Below are positions 1-10,910 of a stretch of 64,000 nt of DNA, one piece after another. Each line of letters starts with the position of its first letter. Within the stretch, counting starts at the first letter, position 1. Where the stretch lies: assembly GCA_000611775.1 (NCBI GenBank), contig KK106986.1, positions 496,001 to 560,000 of the forward strand, written 5' to 3'. A program made the position numbers and the translations under genes. This stretch comes from Umbilicaria muhlenbergii. Taxonomy: Eukaryota > Ascomycota > Lecanoromycetes > Umbilicariales > Umbilicariaceae. The notes beneath the pieces are model-generated. The model was not told the origin of the DNA and ran no database searches. It saw nothing but the letters and a program-made list of their open reading frames with translations.

Positions 1-443
1 GTTGTTTGTGTACCATTATTGTCTGTTTCCCTGATCTGAACGGCAGCCTGTCTCGAAGCCGCCCTTTCCTCGCTACAGCCACACTTGTGTCCTCCGCATC
101 ATTACCACCACTCGACTCTGCGGCAGGTTCTCCGTTGTCTGGTTTCTGCTCCTGCCATTTCGAATACTTCCGCCTGGCCAGCTCTTCCCTTAATGTACTT
201 TTTGTCCATCTTTTACCCAAAGAAGCTTCACTTGACAATATCGATGGCGATTCGGAGCTGTCGGGCGGGTTCGCATCGGGATCTAAGTCTGATGGGACAG
301 AAGATTTTGTGGTGTCCACAAGGTTTATGGCGTGGTCGTAGGAATTTGGATCGGTGCGAGAAGAAGGGCCGATGCCAATGATGGACATGTCGTTGATAAT
401 CAAGCTTTGGGGGTCTTCACCGAGTTCGCCATAATCAAAGCCT
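1..443 (-). CDS. Unrecognised protein, 3' part of gene (runs off left edge)
   Basis: The minus strand is open from a likely acceptor (CTGCAG, ending at 444) through the left edge of the window. A stop lies just upstream in this frame (452-454), so the exon is either an internal or terminal exon joined to a missing upstream exon, or a first exon starting at the ATG at 388. The translation looks like a genuine disordered fungal tail: an acidic Ser/Asp/Pro-rich part, then a basic segment with ELARRKYSKWQ, then a second basic segment with RLRDRLPFRSGK. The composition and the two basic blocks argue for coding; the opposite-strand ORF (6-341) is low-complexity and is taken as its shadow. I do not recognise the family. 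The stop codon lies outside the window. Confidence 0.5.
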
Positions 444-1129
444 CTGCAGGGTTATTGACACGGATAGTGTCATGGTAATTAAGAGTAGTTCCTAGTGTTA
501 GGCAGGCGCAGAGGCGCAGAGACCGATGACGATATGCGTGCAGTACAGCGCTATTCCTACTGAAGATATGCTATCCTCTCTAATGTACACGTAATATCTA
601 TAGGTAAGGGTGAAGGAATCGTGAAATTGCAATGTTTCACGAACGTCTAGCACATGAGTGCGAATGTCTGGTCGAAATGTCAGGCAGTTCTCGCGGCTTG
701 GAGCAGCTAGATTTACCCCGTCCAGAGGCGGGGAAGCTGAAGCTTAGCCTGTCACGCCTGTGAACAGCACATGTGGCCCAAAACAATTACCTCCACTGTT
801 TACATTGGTGTTGAGATGAGCACACAGTGCTTAATATTGTAGAAACTGGAAAATAGCTAGCTACTATACTAAGGATGAATTTCCGAACGTTTTCTACTCC
901 TTGGAACTGGTTTGCTGGTTTCGAGACTATTCCAGAGTTACTCGAAGTGAAAGTGCCACATGTAATTTCCCACAGACGTCATGCTAGCGCGCGGAGCTAC
1001 TGCGCCTGACCCGCCTTGCTTCAGTGTCCTCGGTCAACAACGTCCAGTCCCAACAGCAAATCTCTACCTATTCCTATCCGCTCGAATCCATCTGTCTTAC
1101 CTTCGTTCGACCGACTATCTTCTCACACA
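444..1129. other. Intergenic region, possibly holding upstream exons of the left-edge gene
   Basis: No exon could be supported on either strand. It should contain the promoter of the + strand gene starting at 1130 and perhaps introns or upstream exons of the minus-strand gene at the left edge; no convincing donor was found for the latter. Confidence 0.4.
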
Positions 1130-1712
1130 ATGGCGCAACAGAAAACACGTCTTCCTCTCATCCTCGGTCTGACCGCTGCTGGTGGTGTAGGTTACTACCT
1201 ATATTCAGCCGGAGGTGACCCAAAGGTCGCCGAGAAGAAGTTTGAACGTGTGTAGAATCTAGGATCGCAACAGTAACTAGTCCCTACTAACGGAGCGATA
1301 TTAGATGATGCTGCTGCTGCATCTGCAAAAGTCAGGGGCACGCTTCCAGGCCACGGAAAGGAAGCGCAGAAGAAGGGTGAGGAATGGGCATCCACAGTTG
1401 GCTCCAAGCTTGACGCAACCGTACGTATCAATCCCGTTGTTATGTTGTTCCCAAAACTTATCATTGAGAGCGCAGGTCAATGACGCCAAAGCCAAGCTGA
1501 GCGAAGCCGATGCGAAGGCCTATGCTAAGATGGCCGAGGCCGACAAGAAGATCGGCCAGTTGAAGGATGAGGGAATCGCCAAGTTCGACCAGGTACGCAA
1601 GGAGACAGAGAAGGAGTTCCACCAAAAGATCGACAACTTCGACAAGACGGTCGAGAGGAAGACCGCGGAGGCTAAGAGTGGCATCTCGAGTTGGTTTGGC
1701 TTCGGCAAGTGA
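1130..1712 (+). CDS. Calcofluor white hypersensitive-type protein (small coiled-coil membrane protein)
   Basis: Three exons: 1130-1247, 1305-1420, 1476-1712, giving 156 residues. Intron 1 has donor GTGTGT and branch CTACTAAC; intron 2 has donor GTACGT. The N-terminus carries one hydrophobic segment (residues about 8-26, LPLILGLTAAGGVGYYLY) that can act as a signal anchor. The remainder is a charged Lys/Glu/Ala-rich amphipathic region likely to form a coiled coil, ending in a short Trp/Phe/Gly-rich tail (SSWFGFGK). This arrangement matches fungal proteins annotated as calcofluor white hypersensitive protein, linked by name to cell-wall stress; the molecular function is not established. The start is the first ATG giving the anchor, and longer in-frame ORFs upstream are mostly 5' leader. 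Confidence 0.75.
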
Positions 1713-2757
1713 GGATGAGACTCGAAGGGCCACCCCCTTTTCGACGAAAGGTATCGTGACTGCTACTTAGCTTGGGAGTACTCTTTGCTGTCTTTATGTA
1801 TGCGACAGATGCCAGCCTGTACAATACTGAAGCCCACCTCCGCTGCAAGCGTGTTGTCGTGAAGGCCCGTGGCTCTCTCTGCTTTAGTTTCGTCAGAAGC
1901 AACATACCGTCATGCCTATCTCGCGGTTGCACCGCGCAATATTTCAGGTTTCTCGGCCTAAGTCTGCATGTTGCACAGCAGTTTTCTCTCCATAAGTCTC
2001 TGCACCACGAGCAGCTACTCTTAGTTTTGGAATTTGGCCCCATTGCAAGATCGTCACCTTCTTCAAGCCTATTCAGGAAACCCACATCACGCAGCTTATC
2101 CCTTGTCGGGTACATGTCAAGCTTATTGTGACTGCTGAATATATGAGGCCAAACAAGGGATACCCAGACGATCCTTCAGCCAGCTATAAGCTCGTAAGAC
2201 ATCTGTTATGCTAAGTTGCGCAAGTCTGTGACCTGGCTGGTACTCGATATTTAGACCCAATAGATGCAACAGAAGCTTATTCTAGTCTAAGATAGCCTTA
2301 CTGCGATACCACGGCCATAACATGGACCGCATATCCTAAGTATGCCACAGCCGCCACCGTATTAGCTAAATATAACGGGCGAAGTCTAAGGATATCCACA
2401 ATAGTGGTGATCCGGCCTTGAGAGTAAGATCGATGTGGATTTCACCAAACGGGCGATGAATTTCCAAAATGGCCAGTTGAATGTAGGTGCGAAAGACTCA
2501 GACAATAACACAGCTTCCTATGTCTTCAAGGATTTGATTCCACAGGTGGAGCAACGCACGATGGGCTAGGCATTATTTGCCGAACGAGTGCCGGTGGCTG
2601 GACTACCAGAGATTTTGCTATCCTCGAGAATACGAATTTTCTTCGTTCGAGACTAATTGATCAATATTGAGAGATTGCGATGTGAAAATTTAGTGGATTG
2701 ATAGACCTTTGCTAAAGGAGCGACATACGTCATCCTGTTTGGGGTTATAGTGGTCCG
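1713..2757. other. Intergenic region, nothing supported
   Basis: About 1 kb between the coiled-coil protein and the Cdt1-type gene. ORFs of 119-147 codons exist on both strands but lack family resemblance and have erratic composition. I see no repeat or element. Confidence 0.5.
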
Positions 2758-2786
2758 ACGCGTCCCTGAAGACGCGCCAGGCGCGT
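2758..2786. promoter_or_regulatory. MluI cell-cycle box cluster upstream of the Cdt1-type gene
   Basis: A perfect ACGCGT lies at 2758-2763, followed by ACGCG within GACGCGCC (2771-2778) and a further GCGCGT (2781-2786), about 110-140 bp before the chosen start codon at 2895. ACGCGT is the MCB element bound by the MBF (Mbp1/Swi6-type) factor that drives G1/S genes in yeasts, and fission yeast cdt1 is a known Cdc10 (MBF) target. Binding here is inferred from sequence only. Confidence 0.55.
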
Positions 2787-2894
2787 ACATCTCCGAAAAC
2801 CGCCTTCGACTGGAATTTGTGCAACTACTTCGGAGCCTCAGCTCTTTCCCGCTCCTTGCCTTATCGCCATCATAAAGAACAGGAGGAAAGTACG

Positions 2895-4538
2895 ATGCCT
2901 CCTGCGGCTAAGAGACGCAGAATCACAGCAAGTACCACCAAGGGCGCATCAGCCGTACCTGCATCGCATCGAGGCATTCAAAGCTTCGGAAGGATCTCAA
3001 AGTCGCAGCCGCCCACACAAGGACCCGGGAAGGATGTTGCGTTGGGAGAGGGTGCACTGGCTGGAGAACGTGGTGCTGCGACCGGATCAAGAAGCAATGG
3101 CACGAAAAGGAAGCTAGTGATCTTGGAAGACAATGCGGTCAACGGGGAAGAAGACCCTTCGCTGCCTCGACCAACGCCCGATGCTTGCGAAAAAGCCATT
3201 GGAAGTGTTTCCACGCCAGCGCATATTACGTTAAATACCTCAACCCTATCGCAAATTCAACCGGTTACACCTCGAAAGAAGCCAATAGTACGACCAAAAA
3301 CAACAGCTACTCCCACTCAAGGCGCCCAATCGTGTCTGGAATCGCTCGTCCTAGCATCATCTTCCCCGCCCATTCAATCATCACTACTACCAGTAGCCGT
3401 TACCACGCCCTCCACTTCTCCTGCATCAGATACAAGCCCTTGTCCAATCCGCGAGCTCCATCTCGAATTACCAACGGAGTTGCTAGACCTTATCAACTTA
3501 CAATCATCTTTCCTTACCGCATTATCGTTACACTATGCACATCACGGATCTTTGACACCAGCGGATTTGCGAATATTACGACTCAGCATCGAGCGTTCGT
3601 GGGGCAAAAGAAGGATCAATACAGATGATATCAGGAGGATTCTTGGTATACTAAACGTTGAGAATCCACTAGAGGCCTCTGACAGGGGACAAAAGGACCA
3701 GAGTGGGCTTTCAATATCTGATTATGGAAATGGGAAAGTATGTGTCGAGATTGGAGAGACTCCCCGGAACCACGGACCTCACAGGAGACCAGTAGATGAA
3801 GAGACGATGAAGGTCCTTTTCACCAACAACCTGTCTCGCCTCTGGGAACAATACACAAAGTCTACTGATGACCTACCCAGCATGGAAGTCTTTATATCAA
3901 AACTGCCACTCGCCACCATGACAATTTGTTCCTCGGTGGCGAAGATATCTCCGTTGTTAGCCAAAAGCCAACAGCGTCTCTTAGATCTCAAAGCAGGTGG
4001 TCTGAAAGCCCAAAAAGAGAACATATCAATTATCAAGAACAACAGAAGTGTCAATCAGAGGCCGAAAGCTCTAAACAACCGCAGCCAAACTCTTCTTGAC
4101 CGAATACTTGCAAAGCAACTCCAGCAGGCGTCACTCCCTGCCGGTCCTTCCGCTGAACTACTCGCCCGCAGATCAGCGCTTCAGCGGCTGGAGGAAATAA
4201 TACCTGTGATTGAAATTCTCACCAGCTCAGGGAGCAAGACGCAGAACCCGAACCGCGTTGAGGTGCAGACGTTCTCTTTTACTATGCCGACCTTAGTCCA
4301 ACACCTCCAAAACTCGCTGCGGAATCCGATATCGAAGGACGAAGTCGAGCGATGTGTCACTTTGCTGGCCGGGGAGGTGGCGCCGAATTGGATACGTGCG
4401 AGGAGGATTGGGAAAGTGGTTGGGCTAACAGTCGATCGAAGTGGTGCGGTTGGCAGGGATGAGATGAGACAGAGAGTCTCGAGGGCACTGGATGAGAGAC
4501 AAGCTCAACGGTCTTGTGATATGATTAAGGCTCCATAG
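2895..4538 (+). CDS. cdt1: DNA replication licensing factor Cdt1-like
   Basis: Single exon, 547 residues. Cdt1 loads the MCM2-7 helicase at origins together with ORC and Cdc6. The N-terminal ~185 residues are disordered and rich in Ser/Thr/Pro, beginning with a basic patch (AAKRRRI) that could be a nuclear signal. A middle helical domain (about 189-260, with ELPTELLDLINLQSSFL and SIERSWGKRRI) fits the Cdt1 central region. The C-terminal domain (about 460-515, with FTMPTLVQHLQNSL, then APNWIRARRIGKVVGLTV) matches the Cdt1 C-terminal winged helix that contacts MCM. The start at 2895 (MPPAAKRRR) is preferred over an in-frame ATG 26 codons upstream because the extension looks like leader. MCB motifs lie in the promoter. 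The family is reasonably clear; fungal Cdt1 proteins diverge quickly. Confidence 0.75.
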   Translation: MPPAAKRRRITASTTKGASAVPASHRGIQSFGRISKSQPPTQGPGKDVALGEGALAGERGAATGSRSNGTKRKLVILEDNAVNGEEDPSLPRPTPDACEKAIGSVSTPAHITLNTSTLSQIQPVTPRKKPIVRPKTTATPTQGAQSCLESLVLASSSPPIQSSLLPVAVTTPSTSPASDTSPCPIRELHLELPTELLDLINLQSSFLTALSLHYAHHGSLTPADLRILRLSIERSWGKRRINTDDIRRILGILNVENPLEASDRGQKDQSGLSISDYGNGKVCVEIGETPRNHGPHRRPVDEETMKVLFTNNLSRLWEQYTKSTDDLPSMEVFISKLPLATMTICSSVAKISPLLAKSQQRLLDLKAGGLKAQKENISIIKNNRSVNQRPKALNNRSQTLLDRILAKQLQQASLPAGPSAELLARRSALQRLEEIIPVIEILTSSGSKTQNPNRVEVQTFSFTMPTLVQHLQNSLRNPISKDEVERCVTLLAGEVAPNWIRARRIGKVVGLTVDRSGAVGRDEMRQRVSRALDERQAQRSCDMIKAP

Positions 4539-4714
4539 TGTCCCAGCTGGGAGAGTAGCGTAATGAATGGTTGGATAAAAACACACTTGCTAATATGCGT
4601 TTCTTGTACCCTCATTGAGTGAGACTCTCATTCAACACAGTTCCCATGAATTTGCCAAACGACGCCGCCGTATGCCATACCGCCTTTTACCAGATCGCTC
4701 ATTTGTATCATCAT

Positions 4715-5659
4715 TCATGCTGCAGTCTCACGATACAGCCTCGTAAACCCTTTCTCCGGCGGCTGCAGCCAATTCCTCTCATCATAATCATTCTCCCCCT
4801 CAATAATATGAAATGTATATATAAACCGACTCTTCCCACTCAGATTTTTTTCGCTCTTGTGCAGTAAATTCCCATGTATCAGCACCAATGTTCCAGCTTT
4901 CACTTCACCCAGCGTATACTCTTCGTCGCGTTCCTCCTCCTGCGCCTGGAACCCCTTGGGAAACCTGGCGCCCTCCACATCCGCGAAGCCGGTACCCTTT
5001 CCATCATCTGTCCGCACAAAACGGCTTTTTACTGGCGCACGCTTGTGGCTCCCCTTTGCGAAGCTCAGGCAGCCGTTCTCGACTGTGGCGTCTTCGAGCG
5101 CAATCCAGAACCCAACAGCGCTTGGGGGGTTCGTGTATAAGAACGTGCTGTCCTGATGCGGCGGCACCCTTCCACCAATCTCCGGCTGCTTGCAGATTAT
5201 CATACTTTGTAATACTCTTGGGTCGTGGAATCCCAGTGAGCGCGCTATGGAGGCATGGAAGGGTGTAAGAGTTGAGGCGCGGAAGGAAGGGGACAGAGCG
5301 TGCAGGTAGTGACCAACTTTGTTGATGGCGCGGTGCTTTGGCTTGATGAGAGCGCCTGAGGAGTCGAATGCGTCCTCCTCGAAGAAGAAGCGAACTTTAT
5401 CGCCAGATGTGAGGAAGTAGTCGTCGCCGACATGGGCATCGTTTTCACCAGTCGAGAACTTGGTCATAGGGTGGTCAGCAATAGAAAAGTTGTTGAGCAA
5501 GCTATTAGTCTCCTCGAGGAGAGACGAGACGGTGGAAGCGTCAAGAGCATTGGGAACGAGCAGATAGCCATTCTCATTGTAGAAGTCGAGCTGTGCAGGG
5601 CTTAGGCCCGGTTGCGAGTCGAGACTTGACGGTGGCGTGGAAAGTCGAGAGGGTGCCAT
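4715..5659 (-). CDS. Phytanoyl-CoA dioxygenase (PhyH) family oxygenase
   Basis: Single exon, 314 residues. Predicted Fe(II)/2-oxoglutarate-dependent oxygenase of the PhyH/PHYHD1 type. The metal triad is visible: His and Asp in PPHQDSTF, and the distal His in LIHGNLLHKSEKN, followed by the 2-oxoglutarate-binding Arg in GKSRFIYTFH. The substrate cannot be told from sequence. There is no N-terminal targeting peptide and the C-terminus (ETAA) is not a peroxisomal PTS1, so a cytosolic place is likely. It is divergently transcribed from the ABCG transporter with about 500 bp between start codons, so a shared promoter region is possible. Confidence 0.9.
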   Translation of the reverse strand: MAPSRLSTPPSSLDSQPGLSPAQLDFYNENGYLLVPNALDASTVSSLLEETNSLLNNFSIADHPMTKFSTGENDAHVGDDYFLTSGDKVRFFFEEDAFDSSGALIKPKHRAINKVGHYLHALSPSFRASTLTPFHASIARSLGFHDPRVLQSMIICKQPEIGGRVPPHQDSTFLYTNPPSAVGFWIALEDATVENGCLSFAKGSHKRAPVKSRFVRTDDGKGTGFADVEGARFPKGFQAQEEERDEEYTLGEVKAGTLVLIHGNLLHKSEKNLSGKSRFIYTFHIIEGENDYDERNWLQPPEKGFTRLYRETAA

Positions 5660-6175
5660 TGTCGTGTAACAGGGAGTAGCGCACCTATCTCAATACGTGG
5701 ACTCGGAATAGGAGGACGTGATGCTTCAACATGGAGGCATGACGAATCAGCCTATCATGACAATACCGTGTAGATAGGGCTTCGGCACGCAACCGATGGA
5801 GCCGACGTAGCATTGGCCAAGAACCCGCCATGCTTCGCTTGCATGCCACCCCCCACTTCAGTTCTTCCTCACGCTACAACTCAAGGTAGTCCGTTCGCCG
5901 TAAGGTCTGCTACCTCTAGTAATTTGCTAGAGCCTCTCTGGCGAAATGGACCCCCCATCTGCCCAAGCGCAGGTCGAACTCTGCAACCGAAGGGTCCTGG
6001 ATCGCTCTATGACGGATGCACTAGTTCATCTGATCTTGTGTCTGCTCGGATATGGCATGGCATACCATAGCGAGCGGGTTGGAGGTGGAGGATGGCGTAC
6101 CTTGAGTGATACTTTTTGGATGTCTCCCTTTTCATTTATGATACACCATTGAGGTACCCCCAATATTTATCCATT
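5660..6175. other. Divergent promoter region (PhyH oxygenase / ABCG transporter)
   Basis: 516 bp between two start codons pointing away from each other. No recognised motif; short ORFs here (for example at 5813-6070) are not supported. Confidence 0.5.
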
Positions 6176-9100
6176 ATGGAGAAAGATACTTGGATTGATG
6201 GCGACGGTGACGATCTGATCGATGCAATGCCACCCGGGACTACGAGCACGTCGTTCTCGCCTTCGGAGCATAACCATGCCGGCAATGACCTCTCATTCCA
6301 CGCTGTTGAGCCGGTCAATGTACGCATTAGCAATCTCACGGTTGATATCGACATTTCACCGAGTGTCTTCTCATCTCTTAGTTCTTTGTCGAAGACGAGG
6401 AAGTTGGGCCACCCAGAGGCCCAACTGAAGACCATTCTGAATGATGTGAGCGCTGAATTGCCAAGTGGGAGTTTGACGGCCATCATTGGGGGAAGTGGAT
6501 CGGGGAAAACCTCACTTTTGAACATAATGTCAAATAGGATGGGTGGGAGTAGGTTGAAAAGAAGTGGGAAAACTTTGTACAATGGCAGCCCGAAGCTCTC
6601 GAGCATTCGCAGCGCCTATGTTATGCAGCAGGATGTACTGCTTCCGACGCTGACTGTCAGAGAAACCCTTCAATACGCAGCAGACTTGAGGCTGCCCCCA
6701 CCGACCACGGCAGCAGAAAGGCGAAAGGTCGTTGAGGAGGTGATACTCGAGCTGGGACTGAAAGAATGTGCAAACACGAGAACAGGCAACGATGTGCACA
6801 AAGGGTGTTCTGGTGGAGAAAAGAGAAGGACAAGCTTAGGGATACAACTTCTGTCGAATCCATCGGTCCTCTTTCTGGACGAGGTTACCACTGGCCTGGA
6901 TGCCACGAGTGCTTTTCAACTCATAAGAACGCTTAAGAACCTGGCCATCAAAGGGCGAACCATCATTACTACCATTCACCAACCGAGATCAGAGATCTGG
7001 GGTCTCTTCGATAATCTAATTCTACTAACGGGAGGCTCGCCGGTGTATTCTGGGCCTGCCGAAGAGTCACTTTCTTATTTCGCAGATCTAGGATATTCTC
7101 TACCACCATTTGTCAACCCGGCTGAGCATTTGATTGATCTTGCAGCTGTTGACACTCGCTCGCCGGAATTTGAGGAAGCATCACTCGTGCGGGTGGACGG
7201 TCTGAAAACAGCATGGAGGACGTACTCGCACAAGACCTTGTCGCAAGGCTTTGAAGAGAAGCCTCCTCCTGGCGATACGCCTCCTATTAACGGGACTACT
7301 AACCACCATTCCGGCTTCATCCGTCAGGTCAGAGTCCTCACAGCACGGACTTTCAAGATCACACGCAGAGACCCGCTTGGCGTGGCTGGCAGCTTGATTG
7401 AGGCCATCACCATGGCTATAATCACCGGCTTGATCTTCCTTCAGCTGGATGAGAGCTTGTCTGGGATCAGATCACGGGAGGGGGCCTTGTACACAGCTGC
7501 GGCACTCCAAGGGTATCTCATCCTCCTCTTCGAAACTTACCGCCTCACGCTCGATATCGAGCTCTTCGATCGGGAAAGAGGCGAAGGTGTCCATGGTGTC
7601 TTGTCGTGGCTCGTTAGCAGACGTCTGGCTCGGTTGTTCATGGAGGATATTCCAGTACCTCTCATATTCTCTATCATCTTCTATTTCATGGTAGGCTTTC
7701 GGCCGCTCTCCAGTCAATTTTTTATCTTCTTCGCCATCACTCTGCTAAGCCAGTACATTGCTGTCTCATTTGCGATGGTATGTGTCGCCGTAAGTCGAGA
7801 CTTCGGGACGGCCTCTCTAATAGCGAACCTGGGATATACGATACAATCTGTTTGCTGTGGCTATTTCGTCCAGACTGACCAGATAATGGTTTGGCTCCGC
7901 TGGCTCCGCTATACTGCCTATGTCTTCTACAGTTTTGGAGCCCTATGTGCGAACGAGTTCATTGGCCATTCTACGAGCCAGCTGGGTCAGATTTACAGCT
8001 GCCCATCCCCTGGTGGAGCTAACAATCCTGCCTGCAAGGAATACACAGGAGCATATGTTATGGAGTCACTGGGATTCCCTCGAAACTGGATATGGAGGCC
8101 TATTATCATCCTAGTGGCCTTTGTTGTGGCCTTTTCCTTGGGTGCGGCCCTGATACTCAAGTACTGGAAGGTAGAAATGAGTATTTCAAGAGCCAGGGTT
8201 ACCGATACCGATTACTCAGCCGGCAAAGAGAAGATGACTGCTAGGTCGATAGAGGAGGTACGGACGGTGGATATTGTGCTTGACAAGTACAGCCTCAACA
8301 TCCAGAAACGTAGTCCATGGGGCAGGAAGGCGGCTCTTTTGTCTATTATTCAACCTGTGAGCGCGAAATTCCCTCCGGGAGTTTTGAACGTCATAATGGG
8401 TCCGTCAGGTTCGGGCAAGACGAGCCTGCTGAATCAGCTTGCCGGGAGGCTCCATAGTACTTATACTACGGAGTACCAGCCTTCTGGTAGTATGTTGATA
8501 AACGGGGCTATTCCCTCAGAAGCCGTGGTCCGCTCGATCTTTTCGTACGTCTGTCAGGATGACGATGCGTTACTGCCGTCCCTGACGGTTCGAGAGACAT
8601 TACGATTCGCGGCTGGCTTGAGACTACCAACTTGGATGTCGAAAGAAGAGAAGCATCAACGTGCCGAATCTGTGCTGCTTAAAATGGGCTTACGCGACTG
8701 CGCAGACAATTTGATTGGCGGCGAGCTGGTAAAAGGCATCAGTGGTGGCGAGAAGCGAAGAGTCACTATTGGTGTCCAAATCTTGTCAGACCCTCGAGTG
8801 TTGCTACTGGATGAGCCCACATCAGGCTTAGATGCATTCACAGCTTCGTCAATCATTGATGTCTTGAAAGGCCTCGCCGACGAAGGGCGTACCTTGATCC
8901 TCACCATCCATCAGTCACGATCAGATCTCTTCAAGCACTTCGGAAACGTCCTCCTACTCGCTCGTGGTGGGGCTCCCGTCTACGCCGGTAAAGGAGCGGA
9001 CATGATCTCTCATTTCTCTGCACTTGGCTTCGGATGTCCACCTGCCACCAATCCTGCCGACTTTGCATTGGATCTCATCTCTGTCGATCTCCAAAATTCA

Positions 9101-10228
9101 GTCAGGGAGGCCACTAGCAGGGAAAAGGTGCGCTGCTTGATCAAATCTTGGGATGAGATCCGCCAGCCTGTCTATCGAACAGTCTCCCACATTGCTACTC
9201 CAGCGGAGCTTGGCAGCATGAAGCGCTCCCAGACACCATTTCGTATCGCTTTCCCGTTGCTCGTGCACAGGGCTTTGATCAACTTTCGCCGCCAACCACC
9301 TCTGCTTATAGCACGTATAATGCAAGGCAAGCCGATCGCTAGAATTACCCAACATCGAGGAGTGTGATGCTGACATCTCGATTTCTAGTCGTGGGATTAG
9401 GCATCGTCTTGACGGTGTTCTTTGCACCTCTCAAGAACGACTACTATGCTGTTCAGACACGTTCCGGGTACGTTCAGGAGTTCGCTGCCATGTACTTTGT
9501 CGGTATGCTGCAAAATGTCGCAGTCTACCCGTGAGTCGTCTTCTTTCTTCACTCAATGACTGGGTTTGCAAAGCTGACATTAAAGCAGAGCAGAGAAGAA
9601 TACCTTCTATCGTGAACACGACGATGGTGCCTATTCCGTCGAGGCCTTCTTTTGCCAATACACGGTCAATGAGGTCCCTTTCGAGATCATCACTGCACTC
9701 ATCTTCGCCTTACTGACAGACCTTGCCGCGGGTCTACCACGGACACCACAGCTTTTTTTCATCGTTGCGTTCAACTGTTTCTGCATCGTCAATTGCGGCG
9801 AGAGCGTCGGCATCATGTTCAACACCCTCTTCCACCACACCGGTTTCGCCGTCAACGTCACCTCGGTTATCCTCTCCCTGGCTACACTCATGGGCGGCGT
9901 CATGTCTTTGAATATGCCCGCTTTTTTGCAGGCGTTCAATCATCTTAGCCCCATCAAGTGGAGTCTTGGAAATCTTATGCCGTATACCTTCCGAGGCCAG
10001 ACGTTTACCTGCAATGAGTATCAACGACTACCGAGTGGGGCGTGTCCGATTGAGACGGGAGAGCAGGTGTTGAAATTGTATCACCTGGATGGTAATGCCG
10101 GGTTGAATCTTTTGGCGTTGGCGGTTTGTGTGGTTGTTTATAGGGGGGTGGCTTATCTGTTACTGAAGGCTAAGAGGACACATTGGGGTTACAGGGAATG
10201 GTTTGGAAAAGGGAGTCAAGGTGCATGA
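6176..10228 (+). CDS. Full-size ABCG (White/Adp1-type) ABC transporter
   Basis: Three exons: 6176-9326, 9389-9530, 9589-10228, giving 1310 residues in the order NBD1-TMD1-NBD2-TMD2. NBD1 has Walker A GGSGSGKTS, signature CSGGEKRR and Walker B VLFLDEVTTGLD (Val where most members have Pro). NBD2 has Walker A GPSGSGKTS, signature ISGGEKRR and Walker B VLLLDEPTSGLD. Each NBD is followed by a hydrophobic multi-helix domain. Intron 1 appears to use a GC-AG donor (CAAG/GCAAGC), which restores the expected ARIMQV..G junction; intron 2 is ordinary (GTGAGT). The start at 6176 (MEKDTWID) is preferred over an in-frame ATG at 6116. Such exporters move hydrophobic compounds or lipids; the substrate is unknown. 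It may share a promoter region with the PhyH gene. Confidence 0.92.
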
Positions 10229-10530
10229 GTTAGGAGTTATGAGCTTTGGTGAAAGGATGGTTTGGATATCAATCTGGGGTGCATACTCGTGGCGTGTTAG
10301 AAGCATAGCGTCGGGGTTCTTTGTGGATATAGAGATAATGTATTACCAGTCGCCACTGTCGACTTCAAGGAGTTCCCCAACTCCGTTAAATCGAGCCTTG
10401 GACATTTCGTATAAAGAGGCCCAATTTCTGTGGCCGCGCATGGCATGTCCACCCTTAGTGATAGGTGTTTGGGAACTTCATAGTGCGTCGCATGACATTC
10501 AAGAAGCTGCATTCTTAAACCTCCTGGGAT

Positions 10531-10640
10531 TCTTGGAACTCTTAGAACTCTTAGAACTCTTACAATAATATTCCAGGCACGCTTGTGATTGTTAGCACTC
10601 TTAGGGTTTGAGAGTTCTCAGAGTTTCGAGAACTCTTGAA
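10531..10640. repeat. Short tandem repeat plus hairpin
   Basis: A 9-bp unit related to GAACTCTTA is repeated about three times (10536-10563). Further on, AGAGTTCTC (10611-10619) and its exact reverse complement GAGAACTCT (10628-10636) form a 9-bp stem with an 8-base loop. The same ACTCTT word recurs throughout the block. It lies in the 3' flank of the ABCG gene. Confidence 0.7.
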
Positions 10641-10910
10641 ACTATCACAATTCTTCAGGACTATTGAGGGCTGGTTCTATCGTTGACCTTGACTTGTGAG
10701 AAGCTGTCTAGGGCTTTACCATCTTGAAGAACCAGTAATCCATCCGAGATGTATCTATTTGGTCAGTCACATGTAAGTGTTCCTGCCTTTCACTCATCGG
10801 CTGATCACACAAGGGCAGTATCACGATGTAGTTGAAGCATCAAGCCGCAATCACCGAGTAATAAAGGGCTCGAAATTTTGCACAACCGCTCACATTCAGC
10901 CTCTGACGAC

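Noticed and set aside
6-341. 111-codon + strand ORF at the left edge
   Set aside because: Low-complexity composition; the opposite strand reads as a better protein through the same span.
1672-2131. Overlapping 119- and 147-codon ORFs on both strands after the coiled-coil gene
   Set aside because: No family resemblance, odd composition, and both overlap the 3' flank of the preceding gene.
2817-2894. Upstream start for the Cdt1-type gene
   Set aside because: The extension MCNYFGASALSRS is unlike a Cdt1 N-terminus; the ATG at 2895 begins with the basic patch.
6116-6175. Upstream in-frame ATG for the ABCG transporter
   Set aside because: The added 20 residues look like leader; the second ATG begins the usual acidic N-terminus.
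4715-10228. Idea of a secondary-metabolite cluster (PhyH oxygenase, ABC transporter, later ADH and GST)
   Set aside because: No polyketide synthase, peptide synthetase, terpene synthase or regulator nearby; housekeeping genes are interspersed.
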